Assembly: GCA_009704155.1 (NCBI GenBank)
Contig: WLES01000031.1
Location: forward strand, 1-7,936
Source of the DNA: Actinomycetota bacterium
GTDB lineage: Bacteria > Actinomycetota > Actinomycetes > Actinomycetales > Microbacteriaceae
Reading direction: 5' to 3'
Length of the DNA stretch: 7,936 bases
Part shown: positions 1 to 6,498 of the stretch, in pieces
How positions within the stretch are numbered: the first letter of the stretch is position 1
How the letters are laid out: each line of letters starts with the position of its first letter
Notes under the pieces: generated by a model
What the model was told of the DNA's origin: nothing
What the model saw: the letters and a program-made list of their open reading frames with translations, nothing else
The model's database searches: none
Made by a program: the position numbers and the translations under genes

Positions 1-914
1 GTCAGCGAATTCTCACGTGGACTCAGTTGTACAACCTGACGGAGATCCCAGAGCACCTCATCGTTATCGGCTCCGGTGTTACCGGGGCAGAGTTTGCGTC
101 GGCGTACACCAACCTCGGTTCGAAAGTGACGCTCGTGTCGAGCCGCGATCGCGTTCTCCCAGGTGAAGACAAGGACGCCGCCCAGGTTCTCGAGGACGTG
201 TTCACCCGTCGCGGAATGACGCTCCAATCGAAGAGCAGAGCTGAGAAAGTCGAGGTCACGGAAAACGGTGTTCTCGTCTCACTCGAGGGGGGCGCCACGA
301 TTGCCGGGTCGCACTGTCTCATGGCCGTTGGGTCAATTCCGAACACGTCGACTCTCGGTCTCGAAGAGGCGGGTGTGACTGTCGGCGAATCGGGGACAAT
401 CACCGTCAACAAGGTCGCCCGCACGTCCGTCAGCAACATCTACGCCGTTGGGGACTGCTCAGACGCCCCTCCGCTTGCGAGTGTCGCGTCTCACCAGGGG
501 CGAACCGCCGTTTTCCACGCTCTGGGAGATTTTGCAAAGCCGCTCGACACTCGGCTTGTCTGTTCCAACATTTTTACATCGCCCGAAATCGCCTCAGTTG
601 GCTACACCGAACACGACGTGGAGAGCGGACTCGTCAACGGCATCGTTCACAAACTCGACCTCGACGCAAACCCGCGAGCCAAGATGCAGGGGACGACCGA
701 TGGGTTCGTCAAGCTCATTGCTCAACCCGAATCGGGAATCCTGATCGGCGGAGTAATCGTTGCACCGCGCGCGTCTGAACTGATCAACTTCTTGAGTTTC
801 GCGATGGAACACCGTCACACCGTCGACCAAATTGCTCGGTCGTGGAGTGTCTACCCGTCCTTGGCCGGTGGAATTTCCGAAACAGCCAAGGGCATGCACC
901 AGCTGACTAAATAG
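1..914 (+). CDS. lpdA: NAD(P)H quinone reductase LpdA-like flavoprotein, 3' part (5' end outside window)
   Basis: This is a two-dinucleotide-binding flavoprotein of the pyridine nucleotide-disulfide oxidoreductase superfamily. It best resembles the actinobacterial LpdA group (Mycobacterium tuberculosis Rv3303c), which reduces quinones with NAD(P)H rather than acting as a lipoamide dehydrogenase. The frame is open from base 3 and its first residues (RILTW.QLY) already look like family sequence, so the TTG at 27 is internal. About 303 residues are visible; full-length relatives have about 470-490. The NAD(P)-binding GSGVTGAE loop lies at 69-92, the second FAD motif (YAVGDC) at 441-458, and the C-terminal dimerisation domain fills the rest. 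The C-terminus reads WSVYPSLAGGISE where true disulfide reductases have a His-Pro-Thr...Glu active site, so the catalytic His is missing, as is known for LpdA. It ends at TAG 912-914, six bases from the converging accA. The N-terminal FAD domain and any CxxxxC motif cannot be seen. Confidence 0.88.
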   Translation, partial: QRILTWTQLYNLTEIPEHLIVIGSGVTGAEFASAYTNLGSKVTLVSSRDRVLPGEDKDAAQVLEDVFTRRGMTLQSKSRAEKVEVTENGVLVSLEGGATIAGSHCLMAVGSIPNTSTLGLEEAGVTVGESGTITVNKVARTSVSNIYAVGDCSDAPPLASVASHQGRTAVFHALGDFAKPLDTRLVCSNIFTSPEIASVGYTEHDVESGLVNGIVHKLDLDANPRAKMQGTTDGFVKLIAQPESGILIGGVIVAPRASELINFLSFAMEHRHTVDQIARSWSVYPSLAGGISETAKGMHQLTK

Positions 915-920
915 ACGGGT

Positions 921-2693
921 CTAGTCGTTCTTTTCGAGCGTGATGAGAACGTGACCGGCTTTGATGGTCGTCCCTACCTCAGCGCCAACCGAAGCCACGA
1001 CACCGTCTCGGGGTGCGGGGATTGACTGCTCCATTTTCATTGCCTCAAGCACAACAACCGTTTGCCCCTTGACGACCGCGTCACCAGGCTTGACCTCAAC
1101 CTTGATGACCGTCGCCTGCATGGGCGAGGCTACTGAGTGTCCGCCAGAGCCACCTGAACCCCCGCTTGTTTGGGAGCGAGCCGGTGCTTGAGGTTTGTGA
1201 ACGCGCTGAGAGGTTGGGAGCAAACTGTCGGGGACCGTCACCTCGAGGCGCTTGCCGTCGACCTCCACGACAACGGAGTGACGCGTGTCAGTCGCTTCGA
1301 TCGGCGAGTTCAACGCCGGTGCCGGTTCAACAGTGTTGACAAACTCTGATTCAATCCACGAGGTGTAAACGGAGAACGGTGAATCTCCCTCTGGCGCGAA
1401 CGCCGGGTCGTTCACGACGAGGCGGTGGAATGGAAGAACCGTGGGGAGCCCAACAACATCAAACTCGGAGAGGGCACGTCGCGCCTTCGCGAGCGCATCT
1501 TTCCTGTCTGTTCCCGTGACAATCAACTTGGCGAGGAGTGAGTCGAAAGAACCAGAAACAACGTCACCCGCGACAACTCCAGAATCAACACGAACTCCAG
1601 GACCGCCGGGGATGCGGAGGAGCTTGACCGGTCCCGGAGTTGGCCGGAAGTTGGCTCCGGCGTCTTCACCGTTGATGCGGAACTCGAACGAATGGCCGGT
1701 CACAACGGGATCCGGGTAGTCGACCAAACCGCCTTCGGCGATCCGGAATTGTTCACGGACGAGATCCAGTCCGGTCACTTCTTCTGAAACTGGGTGCTCG
1801 ACCTGAAGCCGCGTGTTTACCTCGAGGAACGTAATCGTTCCGTCGGATCCGATGAGGAATTCGCACGTGCCAGCTCCGACGTAACCAACCTCTTTGAGGA
1901 TGTTTTTCGACGCGCTGTAAAGGAGGTCGCGCTGCTCGTCAGTGATGAACGGGGCCGGCGCTTCTTCGACAAGTTTTTGGTGACGTCGTTGAAGCGAACA
2001 ATCGCGTGTCGACACGACGACAACATTTCCCGCTGAATCAGCAAGGCACTGAGTTTCGACGTGACGTGGCTTGTCAAGGTATTTTTCGACGAAACACTCG
2101 CCTCGACCAAACGCTGCAACCGCTTCCCGCGTCGCTGAGTCAAACAGTTCAGGAATTTCTTCTCGCGTTCGCGCTACCTTGAGCCCTCGGCCGCCGCCAC
2201 CAAACGCAGCCTTGATGGCAACCGGCAAACCGTGGGTGTCAACGAACTCAAGAATTTCCTCCGCACTGGTGACTGGATTGATCGTTCCCGGCGCGAGCGG
2301 TGCGCCGACTTTCTCAGCCACGTGACGGGCGCTGACTTTGTCTCCCAAGCGCTCGATTGCTTCAGGAGTCGGGCCAATCCAGATGATTCCAGCGTCAATG
2401 ACTGCGCGAGCGAAATCCGCATTCTCGGCGAGAAATCCGTAGCCGGGGTGAACCGCATCGGCACCGGTTCGCTTGGCGGCCGTGATGACTTTCGCGATGA
2501 CGAGGTAAGTGTCGGCGCTGGTCGTTCCGTTGAGGGCGATCGCTTCGTCGGCGAGCTTGACGTGCTGCGAGTTGATGTCCTGGTTCGCGTACACGGCAAC
2601 CGTTTTGATTTGTGCATCGCGTGCGGCACGGATGATTCGCACGGCAATCTCGCCGCGGTTGGCGATGAGAACTTTCGTGATGCGCTTCGACAT
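921..2693 (-). CDS. accA: Acyl-CoA (acetyl/propionyl-CoA) carboxylase alpha subunit: biotin carboxylase fused to biotin carrier domain
   Basis: This 590-residue protein carboxylates its own biotin using ATP and bicarbonate and presents it to the AccD carboxyltransferase, for malonyl- or methylmalonyl-CoA synthesis in the cytosol. Residues about 6-450 are the biotin carboxylase: [13 protein letters not shown] at the start, [10 protein letters not shown], the ATP-grasp glycine loop GGGGRG (165-170), and [12 protein letters not shown] (291-302) with the catalytic Glu/Asn/Arg. A Gly-Ser linker (SGGSGGSGG, 510-518) leads to the biotinyl domain, whose EAMKM motif has Lys553 (codon 1035-1037) as the biotinylation site. 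I chose the ATG at 2693 over the in-frame ATG at 2729. The family starts near [14 protein letters not shown], the 2729 ATG has no Shine-Dalgarno sequence, and it is itself part of a good -35 hexamer. It lies 43 nt downstream of maf on the same strand and may also be read from maf. The preferred acyl-CoA is set by AccD, not by this subunit. Confidence 0.96.
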   Translation of the reverse strand: MSKRITKVLIANRGEIAVRIIRAARDAQIKTVAVYANQDINSQHVKLADEAIALNGTTSADTYLVIAKVITAAKRTGADAVHPGYGFLAENADFARAVIDAGIIWIGPTPEAIERLGDKVSARHVAEKVGAPLAPGTINPVTSAEEILEFVDTHGLPVAIKAAFGGGGRGLKVARTREEIPELFDSATREAVAAFGRGECFVEKYLDKPRHVETQCLADSAGNVVVVSTRDCSLQRRHQKLVEEAPAPFITDEQRDLLYSASKNILKEVGYVGAGTCEFLIGSDGTITFLEVNTRLQVEHPVSEEVTGLDLVREQFRIAEGGLVDYPDPVVTGHSFEFRINGEDAGANFRPTPGPVKLLRIPGGPGVRVDSGVVAGDVVSGSFDSLLAKLIVTGTDRKDALAKARRALSEFDVVGLPTVLPFHRLVVNDPAFAPEGDSPFSVYTSWIESEFVNTVEPAPALNSPIEATDTRHSVVVEVDGKRLEVTVPDSLLPTSQRVHKPQAPARSQTSGGSGGSGGHSVASPMQATVIKVEVKPGDAVVKGQTVVVLEAMKMEQSIPAPRDGVVASVGAEVGTTIKAGHVLITLEKND

Positions 2694-2700
2694 GTTCTCC

Positions 2701-2729
2701 ACCCTATTAGCCAGCGCTCGCGCTGTCAT
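2701..2729 (-). promoter_or_regulatory. Predicted accA promoter, compatible with a leaderless mRNA
   Basis: Read on the minus strand, ATGACA (2729-2724, 5/6 match to TTGACA) is followed after exactly 17 nt by TAGGGT (2706-2701, the TAnnnT form typical of actinobacteria). The accA ATG begins 7 nt after the -10, so transcription would start at or within a base of the A of the start codon. The same stretch (GGTGGAG just before ATG) could also serve as a weak, closely spaced Shine-Dalgarno if transcription begins further upstream, for example from maf. This is a prediction from sequence only. Confidence 0.6.
2712..2725. repeat. Perfect inverted repeat within the accA promoter spacer (candidate operator)
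   Basis: CAGCGC-GA-GCGCTG (minus-strand reading, 2725-2712) is a perfect 6-bp inverted repeat with a 2-bp centre. It overlaps the last two bases of the predicted -35 and fills most of the spacer before the -10, where a repressor dimer could block RNA polymerase. It could instead form a hairpin (CAGCG, loop CGAG, CGCTG) in RNA read through from maf, 11 nt after the maf stop. No T tract follows, so it is not a convincing intrinsic terminator. I do not recognise it as the site of a known regulator. Confidence 0.4.
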
Positions 2730-2736
2730 CTAAAGG

Positions 2737-3354
2737 TCAACGGTTCCAGAGGTCAGTCCACTCGATGCCGAACGAGCGGACAAGATTTCGAAGCGCCGGG
2801 AGCGAGAGACCCACGACAGTGTGCGGGTCGCCGACAATTCGGTCGATAAACGCGCCACCGAGGGAATCAATGGTGAAGGCCCCAGCCACTGCGAGGGGCT
2901 CACCGGTCGCAATGTAGGCGTCAATTTCGGCTTCGGTGACGTCGGTAAAATGCACTTCGGCGTGAGTGACGATTCCGACACCGCCGTTGCTTGTTCCGTT
3001 TCGGTGGTCGATCAGCCAGTGTCCCGAGTACAACACACCGCTGCGACCGGTCTGGCTCAACCACCTCGCTTTGGCAACGGCAGGGTCGTGCGGTTTTCCG
3101 TGGATTACTCCGTCAATCACGAACGCCGAATCGCCGCCGAGGATGAGACCATCGATGTCCTCGCCGAGTCGGTCGGCGACTTCCTCAGCCTTTGTTCGGG
3201 CCAAGAGTGCAACCATGTCGTGGGCTGAAAGCTCGCCCGATGCAGCGACCACCGCGTCTTCGTCAACACGAGGGGAATGAGTTATTGGCTCGATCCCGGC
3301 CGACCGGAGCGTCGCGAGTCGCGCTGGCGAGGTTGAGGCGAGGAACAGGCGCAC
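2737..3354 (-). CDS. maf: Maf family nucleoside triphosphate pyrophosphatase
   Basis: This 205-residue protein has the usual length of the Maf/YhdE/YceF family, whose members hydrolyse non-canonical or excess nucleoside triphosphates (dTTP, UTP or modified pyrimidines) to the monophosphate and pyrophosphate. Visible motifs are the N-terminal LASTSPAR substrate loop (5-12), DEDAV (31-35), ILGGDSAF (71-78) with Asp75 as the likely catalytic carboxylate, GKP (86-88), GR.GVLYSGH (103-112), and the C-terminal GDPHTVVGLSLPAL (175-188). The start is the GTG at 3352-3354, which puts the conserved N-terminus at residue 1 and lies just downstream of a promoter. It shares its strand with accA, 43 nt further on, and a maf gene near acyl-CoA carboxylase genes is also found in mycobacteria. 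The exact nucleotide substrate cannot be told from sequence alone. Confidence 0.95.
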   Translation of the reverse strand: MRLFLASTSPARLATLRSAGIEPITHSPRVDEDAVVAASGELSAHDMVALLARTKAEEVADRLGEDIDGLILGGDSAFVIDGVIHGKPHDPAVAKARWLSQTGRSGVLYSGHWLIDHRNGTSNGGVGIVTHAEVHFTDVTEAEIDAYIATGEPLAVAGAFTIDSLGGAFIDRIVGDPHTVVGLSLPALRNLVRSFGIEWTDLWNR

Positions 3355-3360
3355 GATTCG

Positions 3361-3389
3361 ACCCTATAGCCCTCGTAGGCTGGAGTCAT
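3361..3389 (-). promoter_or_regulatory. Predicted maf promoter, compatible with a leaderless mRNA
   Basis: On the minus strand ATGACT (3389-3384, 4/6 match to TTGACA) is followed by a 17-nt spacer and TAGGGT (3366-3361). The maf GTG starts 6 nt later, so the predicted transcription start is the G of the start codon. The -35 overlaps the ATG of the divergent methyltransferase gene. No clear Shine-Dalgarno sequence precedes the GTG, which supports the leaderless reading. Confidence 0.5.
3376..3381 (+). promoter_or_regulatory. Predicted -10 hexamer (TAGGCT) of the methyltransferase gene
   Basis: TAGGCT lies 6 nt before the ATG at 3388, so the predicted start of transcription is the ATG itself. 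No good -35 is visible at 16-19 nt; a TTCGAC lies only 13 nt upstream. The identical decamer GTAGGCTGGA recurs before purK. GGAG at 3382-3385 is too close to the ATG (2 nt) to be a good Shine-Dalgarno. Confidence 0.45.
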
Positions 3390-4644
3390 GGGTGAATGGC
3401 TTGGTGCAGATGTCGAAATCACGACGACAGGGATGGCGCACGGTGGCTACGCCGTTGCACGCCTTGACGGACGAGTGATTTTTGTCGCTGACGCGCTTCC
3501 CGATGAGACCGTCATCGCGCGTGTCACGGACGACAGCAAGGCCAGTTTTTGGTGGGCTGACACGGTTTCCGTTGTCTCCCCGTCTGCTCATCGAGTTCCT
3601 CACATCTGGGCTGAAGCCGATGTCTCGCGCGATTTAGGGCGTCGAGTAGGCGGTGCTGACTTCGGTCACATTGAACTCGCTCATCAGCGAACCCTCAAGC
3701 GCGACATTCTCGAGGATTCGCTGAAGCGATTCGGAAAAGTTGACGCGGCCACTCTGTCGCTCGTCCTCGGTCAGGTCGAGTCGATGCCGGGTGATGATGA
3801 TGTCAACGGCCTCGGATGGCGGACGCGCGTCCGACTCCACGTTGACGACAAGGGCAGAGTTGGGCCACTCGCCCGCAAGTCACACGACGTCATCCACGTC
3901 TCGGAATTGCCTTTGGCGAGTGCCGGAATCAACTCGATCGCGCCGTTGAGTGAAACATATGGCGCAGAAGGGCTTGTTGACGTTCTCTCTCCTTCCGTCG
4001 GTGATCCTCGCCTGATTATTGGCAATCAAAAGCCGACCGTGATTCGTGAACGAGTAGGCACTCGCGAGTTTCGGGTCGACGACAACGGGTTTTGGCAAGT
4101 GCATCGAGAAGCGCCAGCAGTCCTCAGCGAAACGGTTGCCGCGGCAATCGATCGAGACAGATTCGACCCTGTGGCCTACAACCTCGATCTTTACGGTGGC
4201 GTCGGGCTCCTCGCCGCGTCGCTTGCCGATGTCGGAGGACCGTCGACGCGAATCACGAGTGTTGAAGCGAACGAACGGGCGACCGAGCACGCGGGGGAGA
4301 ATCTCGCAGAGTGGGTAGGGGCGTTTGCCGAAACGGGGAAAGTGGAGGGTTGGCTCTCGAATCTTGACAATCGAGCTACTCCGGCAGAACGTGCGCGATT
4401 GAGCGCTGCCACCGTGATTCTCGATCCACCGCGAACAGGTGCTGGGCGCGAAGTGATGGCTCTCTTGACGAGAATCGCACCAGCCCAGATTGTTTATGTT
4501 GCCTGCGATCCCGTTGCTCTCGGACGTGACGTTGCGTTTGCGCAGGCAGCCGGCTATCGCTTGTCGAAGCTTCGCGCAATGGATATGTTCCCGCACACCC
4601 ACCACAGCGAGGCTGTCGCGACTCTCGTTCGCGAAACCCAATAG
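3388..4644 (+). CDS. TRAM-domain class I SAM-dependent RNA methyltransferase (TrmA/RlmD-like, m5U type)
   Basis: This 418-residue protein belongs to the RNA 5-methyluridine methyltransferase family. Residues 1 to about 60 form a TRAM RNA-binding domain ([15 protein letters not shown]...[13 protein letters not shown]). The C-terminal Rossmann domain has the SAM-binding [11 protein letters not shown] (267-277), the DPPRTG motif (346-351), VYVACDP (369-375) with Cys373 as the expected nucleophile, and HTHHSE (403-408) with Glu408 as the expected general base. [10 protein letters not shown] (234-243) matches the family's FxQ motif. Cys373 is the only cysteine in the protein, so the [4Fe-4S] cluster of RlmD-type enzymes cannot be present; the corresponding region reads [18 protein letters not shown] (88-105). 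Whether the target is 23S rRNA or tRNA is unknown, so no symbol is given. It diverges from maf, and two stops in a row (TAG, TGA) end it 34 nt before accD. Confidence 0.9.
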   Translation: MGEWLGADVEITTTGMAHGGYAVARLDGRVIFVADALPDETVIARVTDDSKASFWWADTVSVVSPSAHRVPHIWAEADVSRDLGRRVGGADFGHIELAHQRTLKRDILEDSLKRFGKVDAATLSLVLGQVESMPGDDDVNGLGWRTRVRLHVDDKGRVGPLARKSHDVIHVSELPLASAGINSIAPLSETYGAEGLVDVLSPSVGDPRLIIGNQKPTVIRERVGTREFRVDDNGFWQVHREAPAVLSETVAAAIDRDRFDPVAYNLDLYGGVGLLAASLADVGGPSTRITSVEANERATEHAGENLAEWVGAFAETGKVEGWLSNLDNRATPAERARLSAATVILDPPRTGAGREVMALLTRIAPAQIVYVACDPVALGRDVAFAQAAGYRLSKLRAMDMFPHTHHSEAVATLVRETQ

Positions 4645-4672
4645 TGACGGAAATGAGTGCTCTCGGTATCCT
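4644..4672 (+). promoter_or_regulatory. Predicted accD promoter, compatible with a leaderless mRNA
   Basis: GTGACG (4644-4649, 4/6 match to TTGACA) is separated by 17 nt from TATCCT (4667-4672), and the accD GTG follows 6 nt later at 4679. The -35 overlaps the last base of the methyltransferase stop codon. The only purine-rich stretch (GAAAGG) touches the start codon directly and cannot work as a spaced Shine-Dalgarno. This promoter would drive accD-accE-birA. Confidence 0.55.
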
Positions 4673-4678
4673 GAAAGG

Positions 4679-6268
4679 GTGACCGAAAACACCACGCCGG
4701 ATCTGTCCACCACAGCTGGACGAATCGCCGACCTCAAGGGCCGACTCGAGAACCTGGACATTGCCCAGCGCGAAGCGAGCGAGAAGCAGCGCACGCGAGG
4801 CAAGAACGGTGCGATGGATCGCATCAAGCAGCTCGTTGACCCCGGAACCGGCTTCACCGAGATCGATAAGTTTCGCAAGTCCCGCGACGACGGAAGCGGC
4901 GCAAAGCGCCCTGACCGCGATGCCGTCATCATTGGCGTGGGAACCATTCACGGCCGTGAGGTCGCAATCTTCAGCCAGGACTTCAGCGTCTTCGGTGGTT
5001 CACTCGGTGAAGCCGCTGGAGCAAAAATCGTCAAGCTCATGGAGTACGCGCTGAAATCGGGAGTCCCGCTCATTGGAATCTTGGATTCGGGCGGAGCCCG
5101 CATTCAAGAAGGCGTCACAGCGCTCGGCAAATACGGTGAAATCTTCCGCCTCAACACGGCCGCGTCTGGAGTGATTCCCCAGATTTCCATTATTTGCGGT
5201 CCTGCTGCTGGCGGCGCCGTGTATTCACCAGCACTCACCGATTTCGTTGTCATGGTCGATAAGACGAGCCAAATGTTCGTGACTGGCCCCGACGTCATCA
5301 AGGCCGTCACCGGTGAAGAGGTTGGCATGGAGGAGCTCGGCGGTGGACTGACCCACTCCTCGCAAACCGGCGTATCCCACTATCTCGCTAGCGACGAACC
5401 AGACGCGTTCGATTACGTCAGAACCATGCTCTCGTACCTGCCCCAAAACAACCTGGCCGAGCACCCCAACTATGCGACGGTCACAGAAGAGGCGCCCAAC
5501 GATCGTGACAGGGAACTCGACGTCATCATCCCCGACAGCGCGAACCAGCCCTACGATATGCACGACGTCATCGACCACGCTGTTGACGAGGGCTCGTTCC
5601 TCGAGGTGCATCAACTCTTTGCACCGAACATCATCGTCGGGTTCGCTCGAGTTGAAGGCAAACCCGTCGGTGTTGTGGCCAACCAGCCGAAGGAAATGGC
5701 GGGAACGCTCAACATTGAAGCTGGCGAGAAAGCTGCCCGATTTGTTCGCTTCTGTGACGCGTTCGGACTTCCCATCATCACTCTCGTCGACGTTCCCGGG
5801 TACCTGCCAGGGACTGACCAGGAGTGGCAGGGTGTTATCCGTCGAGGGGCAAAGCTGCTCTACGCCTACTCCGAGGCGACAGTTCCGCTCATCACTGTCA
5901 TCACCCGAAAGGCCTACGGTGGCGCATACATCGTGATGGGATCCAAGCACCTCGGAGCCGACATCAACATGGCGTGGCCCACAGCAGAAATCGCGGTGAT
6001 GGGTGGTCAGGGAGCCGTCAACATTCTGTATCGACAGGAATTGAAAGAGGCTGAAGAGCGCGGAGAAGACGTCAACGCTGTTCGTACTCAACTTGCCAAT
6101 GACTACACATACAGCGTTGCGAGCCCGTTCCTCGCGGCCGAACGCGGCGAGATTGACAACGTCATTTACCCGCACATGACTCGGGTTGCGATTATTCGGT
6201 CGATGCGCGCTCTCAAATCCAAGCGTGCAACGGGTTCGCCCAAGAAGCACGGGAACATTCCCCTCTAA
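4679..6268 (+). CDS. accD: Acyl-CoA carboxylase beta subunit (carboxyltransferase)
   Basis: This 529-residue protein is the carboxyltransferase that moves CO2 from the biotin on AccA to an acyl-CoA, in the hexameric AccD5/PccB/AccB family. The N-terminal half has FGGSLGE (105-111), [11 protein letters not shown] (136-146) and the first oxyanion hole [16 protein letters not shown] (174-189). The C-terminal half has VANQP (333-337), [11 protein letters not shown] (372-382), the second oxyanion hole [19 protein letters not shown] (410-428) and [19 protein letters not shown] (432-450). It ends in the conserved HGNIPL. Ile418 (codon 5930-5932) aligns with the Streptomyces coelicolor residue that is Asp422 in PccB and Ile in AccB, which suggests acetyl-CoA can be used. 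The start is the GTG at 4679, giving MTENTTPD; upstream in-frame codons lie inside the methyltransferase gene. Its TAA overlaps the accE ATG. The paralogue type (AccD4, AccD5 or PccB) is not certain. Confidence 0.96.
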   Translation: MTENTTPDLSTTAGRIADLKGRLENLDIAQREASEKQRTRGKNGAMDRIKQLVDPGTGFTEIDKFRKSRDDGSGAKRPDRDAVIIGVGTIHGREVAIFSQDFSVFGGSLGEAAGAKIVKLMEYALKSGVPLIGILDSGGARIQEGVTALGKYGEIFRLNTAASGVIPQISIICGPAAGGAVYSPALTDFVVMVDKTSQMFVTGPDVIKAVTGEEVGMEELGGGLTHSSQTGVSHYLASDEPDAFDYVRTMLSYLPQNNLAEHPNYATVTEEAPNDRDRELDVIIPDSANQPYDMHDVIDHAVDEGSFLEVHQLFAPNIIVGFARVEGKPVGVVANQPKEMAGTLNIEAGEKAARFVRFCDAFGLPIITLVDVPGYLPGTDQEWQGVIRRGAKLLYAYSEATVPLITVITRKAYGGAYIVMGSKHLGADINMAWPTAEIAVMGGQGAVNILYRQELKEAEERGEDVNAVRTQLANDYTYSVASPFLAAERGEIDNVIYPHMTRVAIIRSMRALKSKRATGSPKKHGNIPL

Positions 6269-6498
6269 TGCCGGAGAACACTGCACCCGACGACGCTCTC
6301 GACCAAATTCGGGTTGTCGGGGGAGAACCGAGTGCTGAGCACGCGGCCGCTGCGATCGCGGTGGTTGCGGGAATGCTGGTCGAAGGCGGAACCGTGGATG
6401 CGGAAAACCGCGAAAATGATTGGGATAAGTCGACTCGCGCCCCGCGCACGATCATTGATCGCTCGCGCGACACCTGGAACTCCGCCACTCCGCAGTGA
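6268..6498 (+). CDS. accE: Acyl-CoA carboxylase epsilon subunit
   Basis: This 76-residue protein matches the small actinobacterial carboxylase epsilon subunit, which binds the alpha-beta complex and raises its activity. The visible family signature is IRVVGGEPSAEHAAAAIAVVAGML (about residues 14-37), followed by a polar, charged region and a C-terminal tail with Trp71 in a DTWNSATP context. There is no signal peptide or membrane segment. The ATG overlaps the accD stop (TAATG, 6266-6270) and its own TGA overlaps the birA GTG (6495-6498). No Shine-Dalgarno is visible before the ATG, so translation probably depends on coupling with accD. The protein is short and of low complexity, and the assignment rests on the motif plus its position directly after accD. 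Confidence 0.85.
   Translation: MPENTAPDDALDQIRVVGGEPSAEHAAAAIAVVAGMLVEGGTVDAENRENDWDKSTRAPRTIIDRSRDTWNSATPQ

Noticed and set aside
27..29. TTG as start codon of the first gene
   Set aside because: The frame is open upstream to base 3 with family-like residues (RILTW.QL), so the gene is cut by the window edge rather than starting here.
838..880. Loss of the His/Glu active site in the lpdA product as a sign of decay
   Set aside because: LpdA-type quinone reductases of Actinobacteria are known to lack these residues, and the frame is intact.
903..934. Weak hairpin at the lpdA/accA convergent junction (GACTA, 12-nt loop, TAGTC, then TTCTTTT)
   Set aside because: The stem is only 5 AT-containing base pairs with a long loop. 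It uses the two stop codons themselves and is too weak to call a terminator.
2232..2849. Plus-strand open frame (205 codons) opposite accA and maf
   Set aside because: It spans the maf-accA junction antisense to conserved biotin carboxylase motifs, with no recognisable product.
3880..4947. Long minus-strand open frame (355 codons) across the methyltransferase/accD junction
   Set aside because: It overlaps two real genes on the other strand and shows no family motif; it is an antisense shadow in moderately high-GC DNA.
6251..6262. Palindrome GGGAACATTCCC just before accE
   Set aside because: It encodes the conserved Gly-Asn-Ile-Pro of the HGNIPL C-terminus of AccD, so protein constraint explains it; the 2-nt loop also makes a hairpin poor.
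5225..6286. Long minus-strand open frame (353 codons) opposite accD
   Set aside because: It lies wholly antisense to a well-conserved carboxyltransferase, has no recognisable domain and is rich in residues typical of a codon-bias shadow frame.
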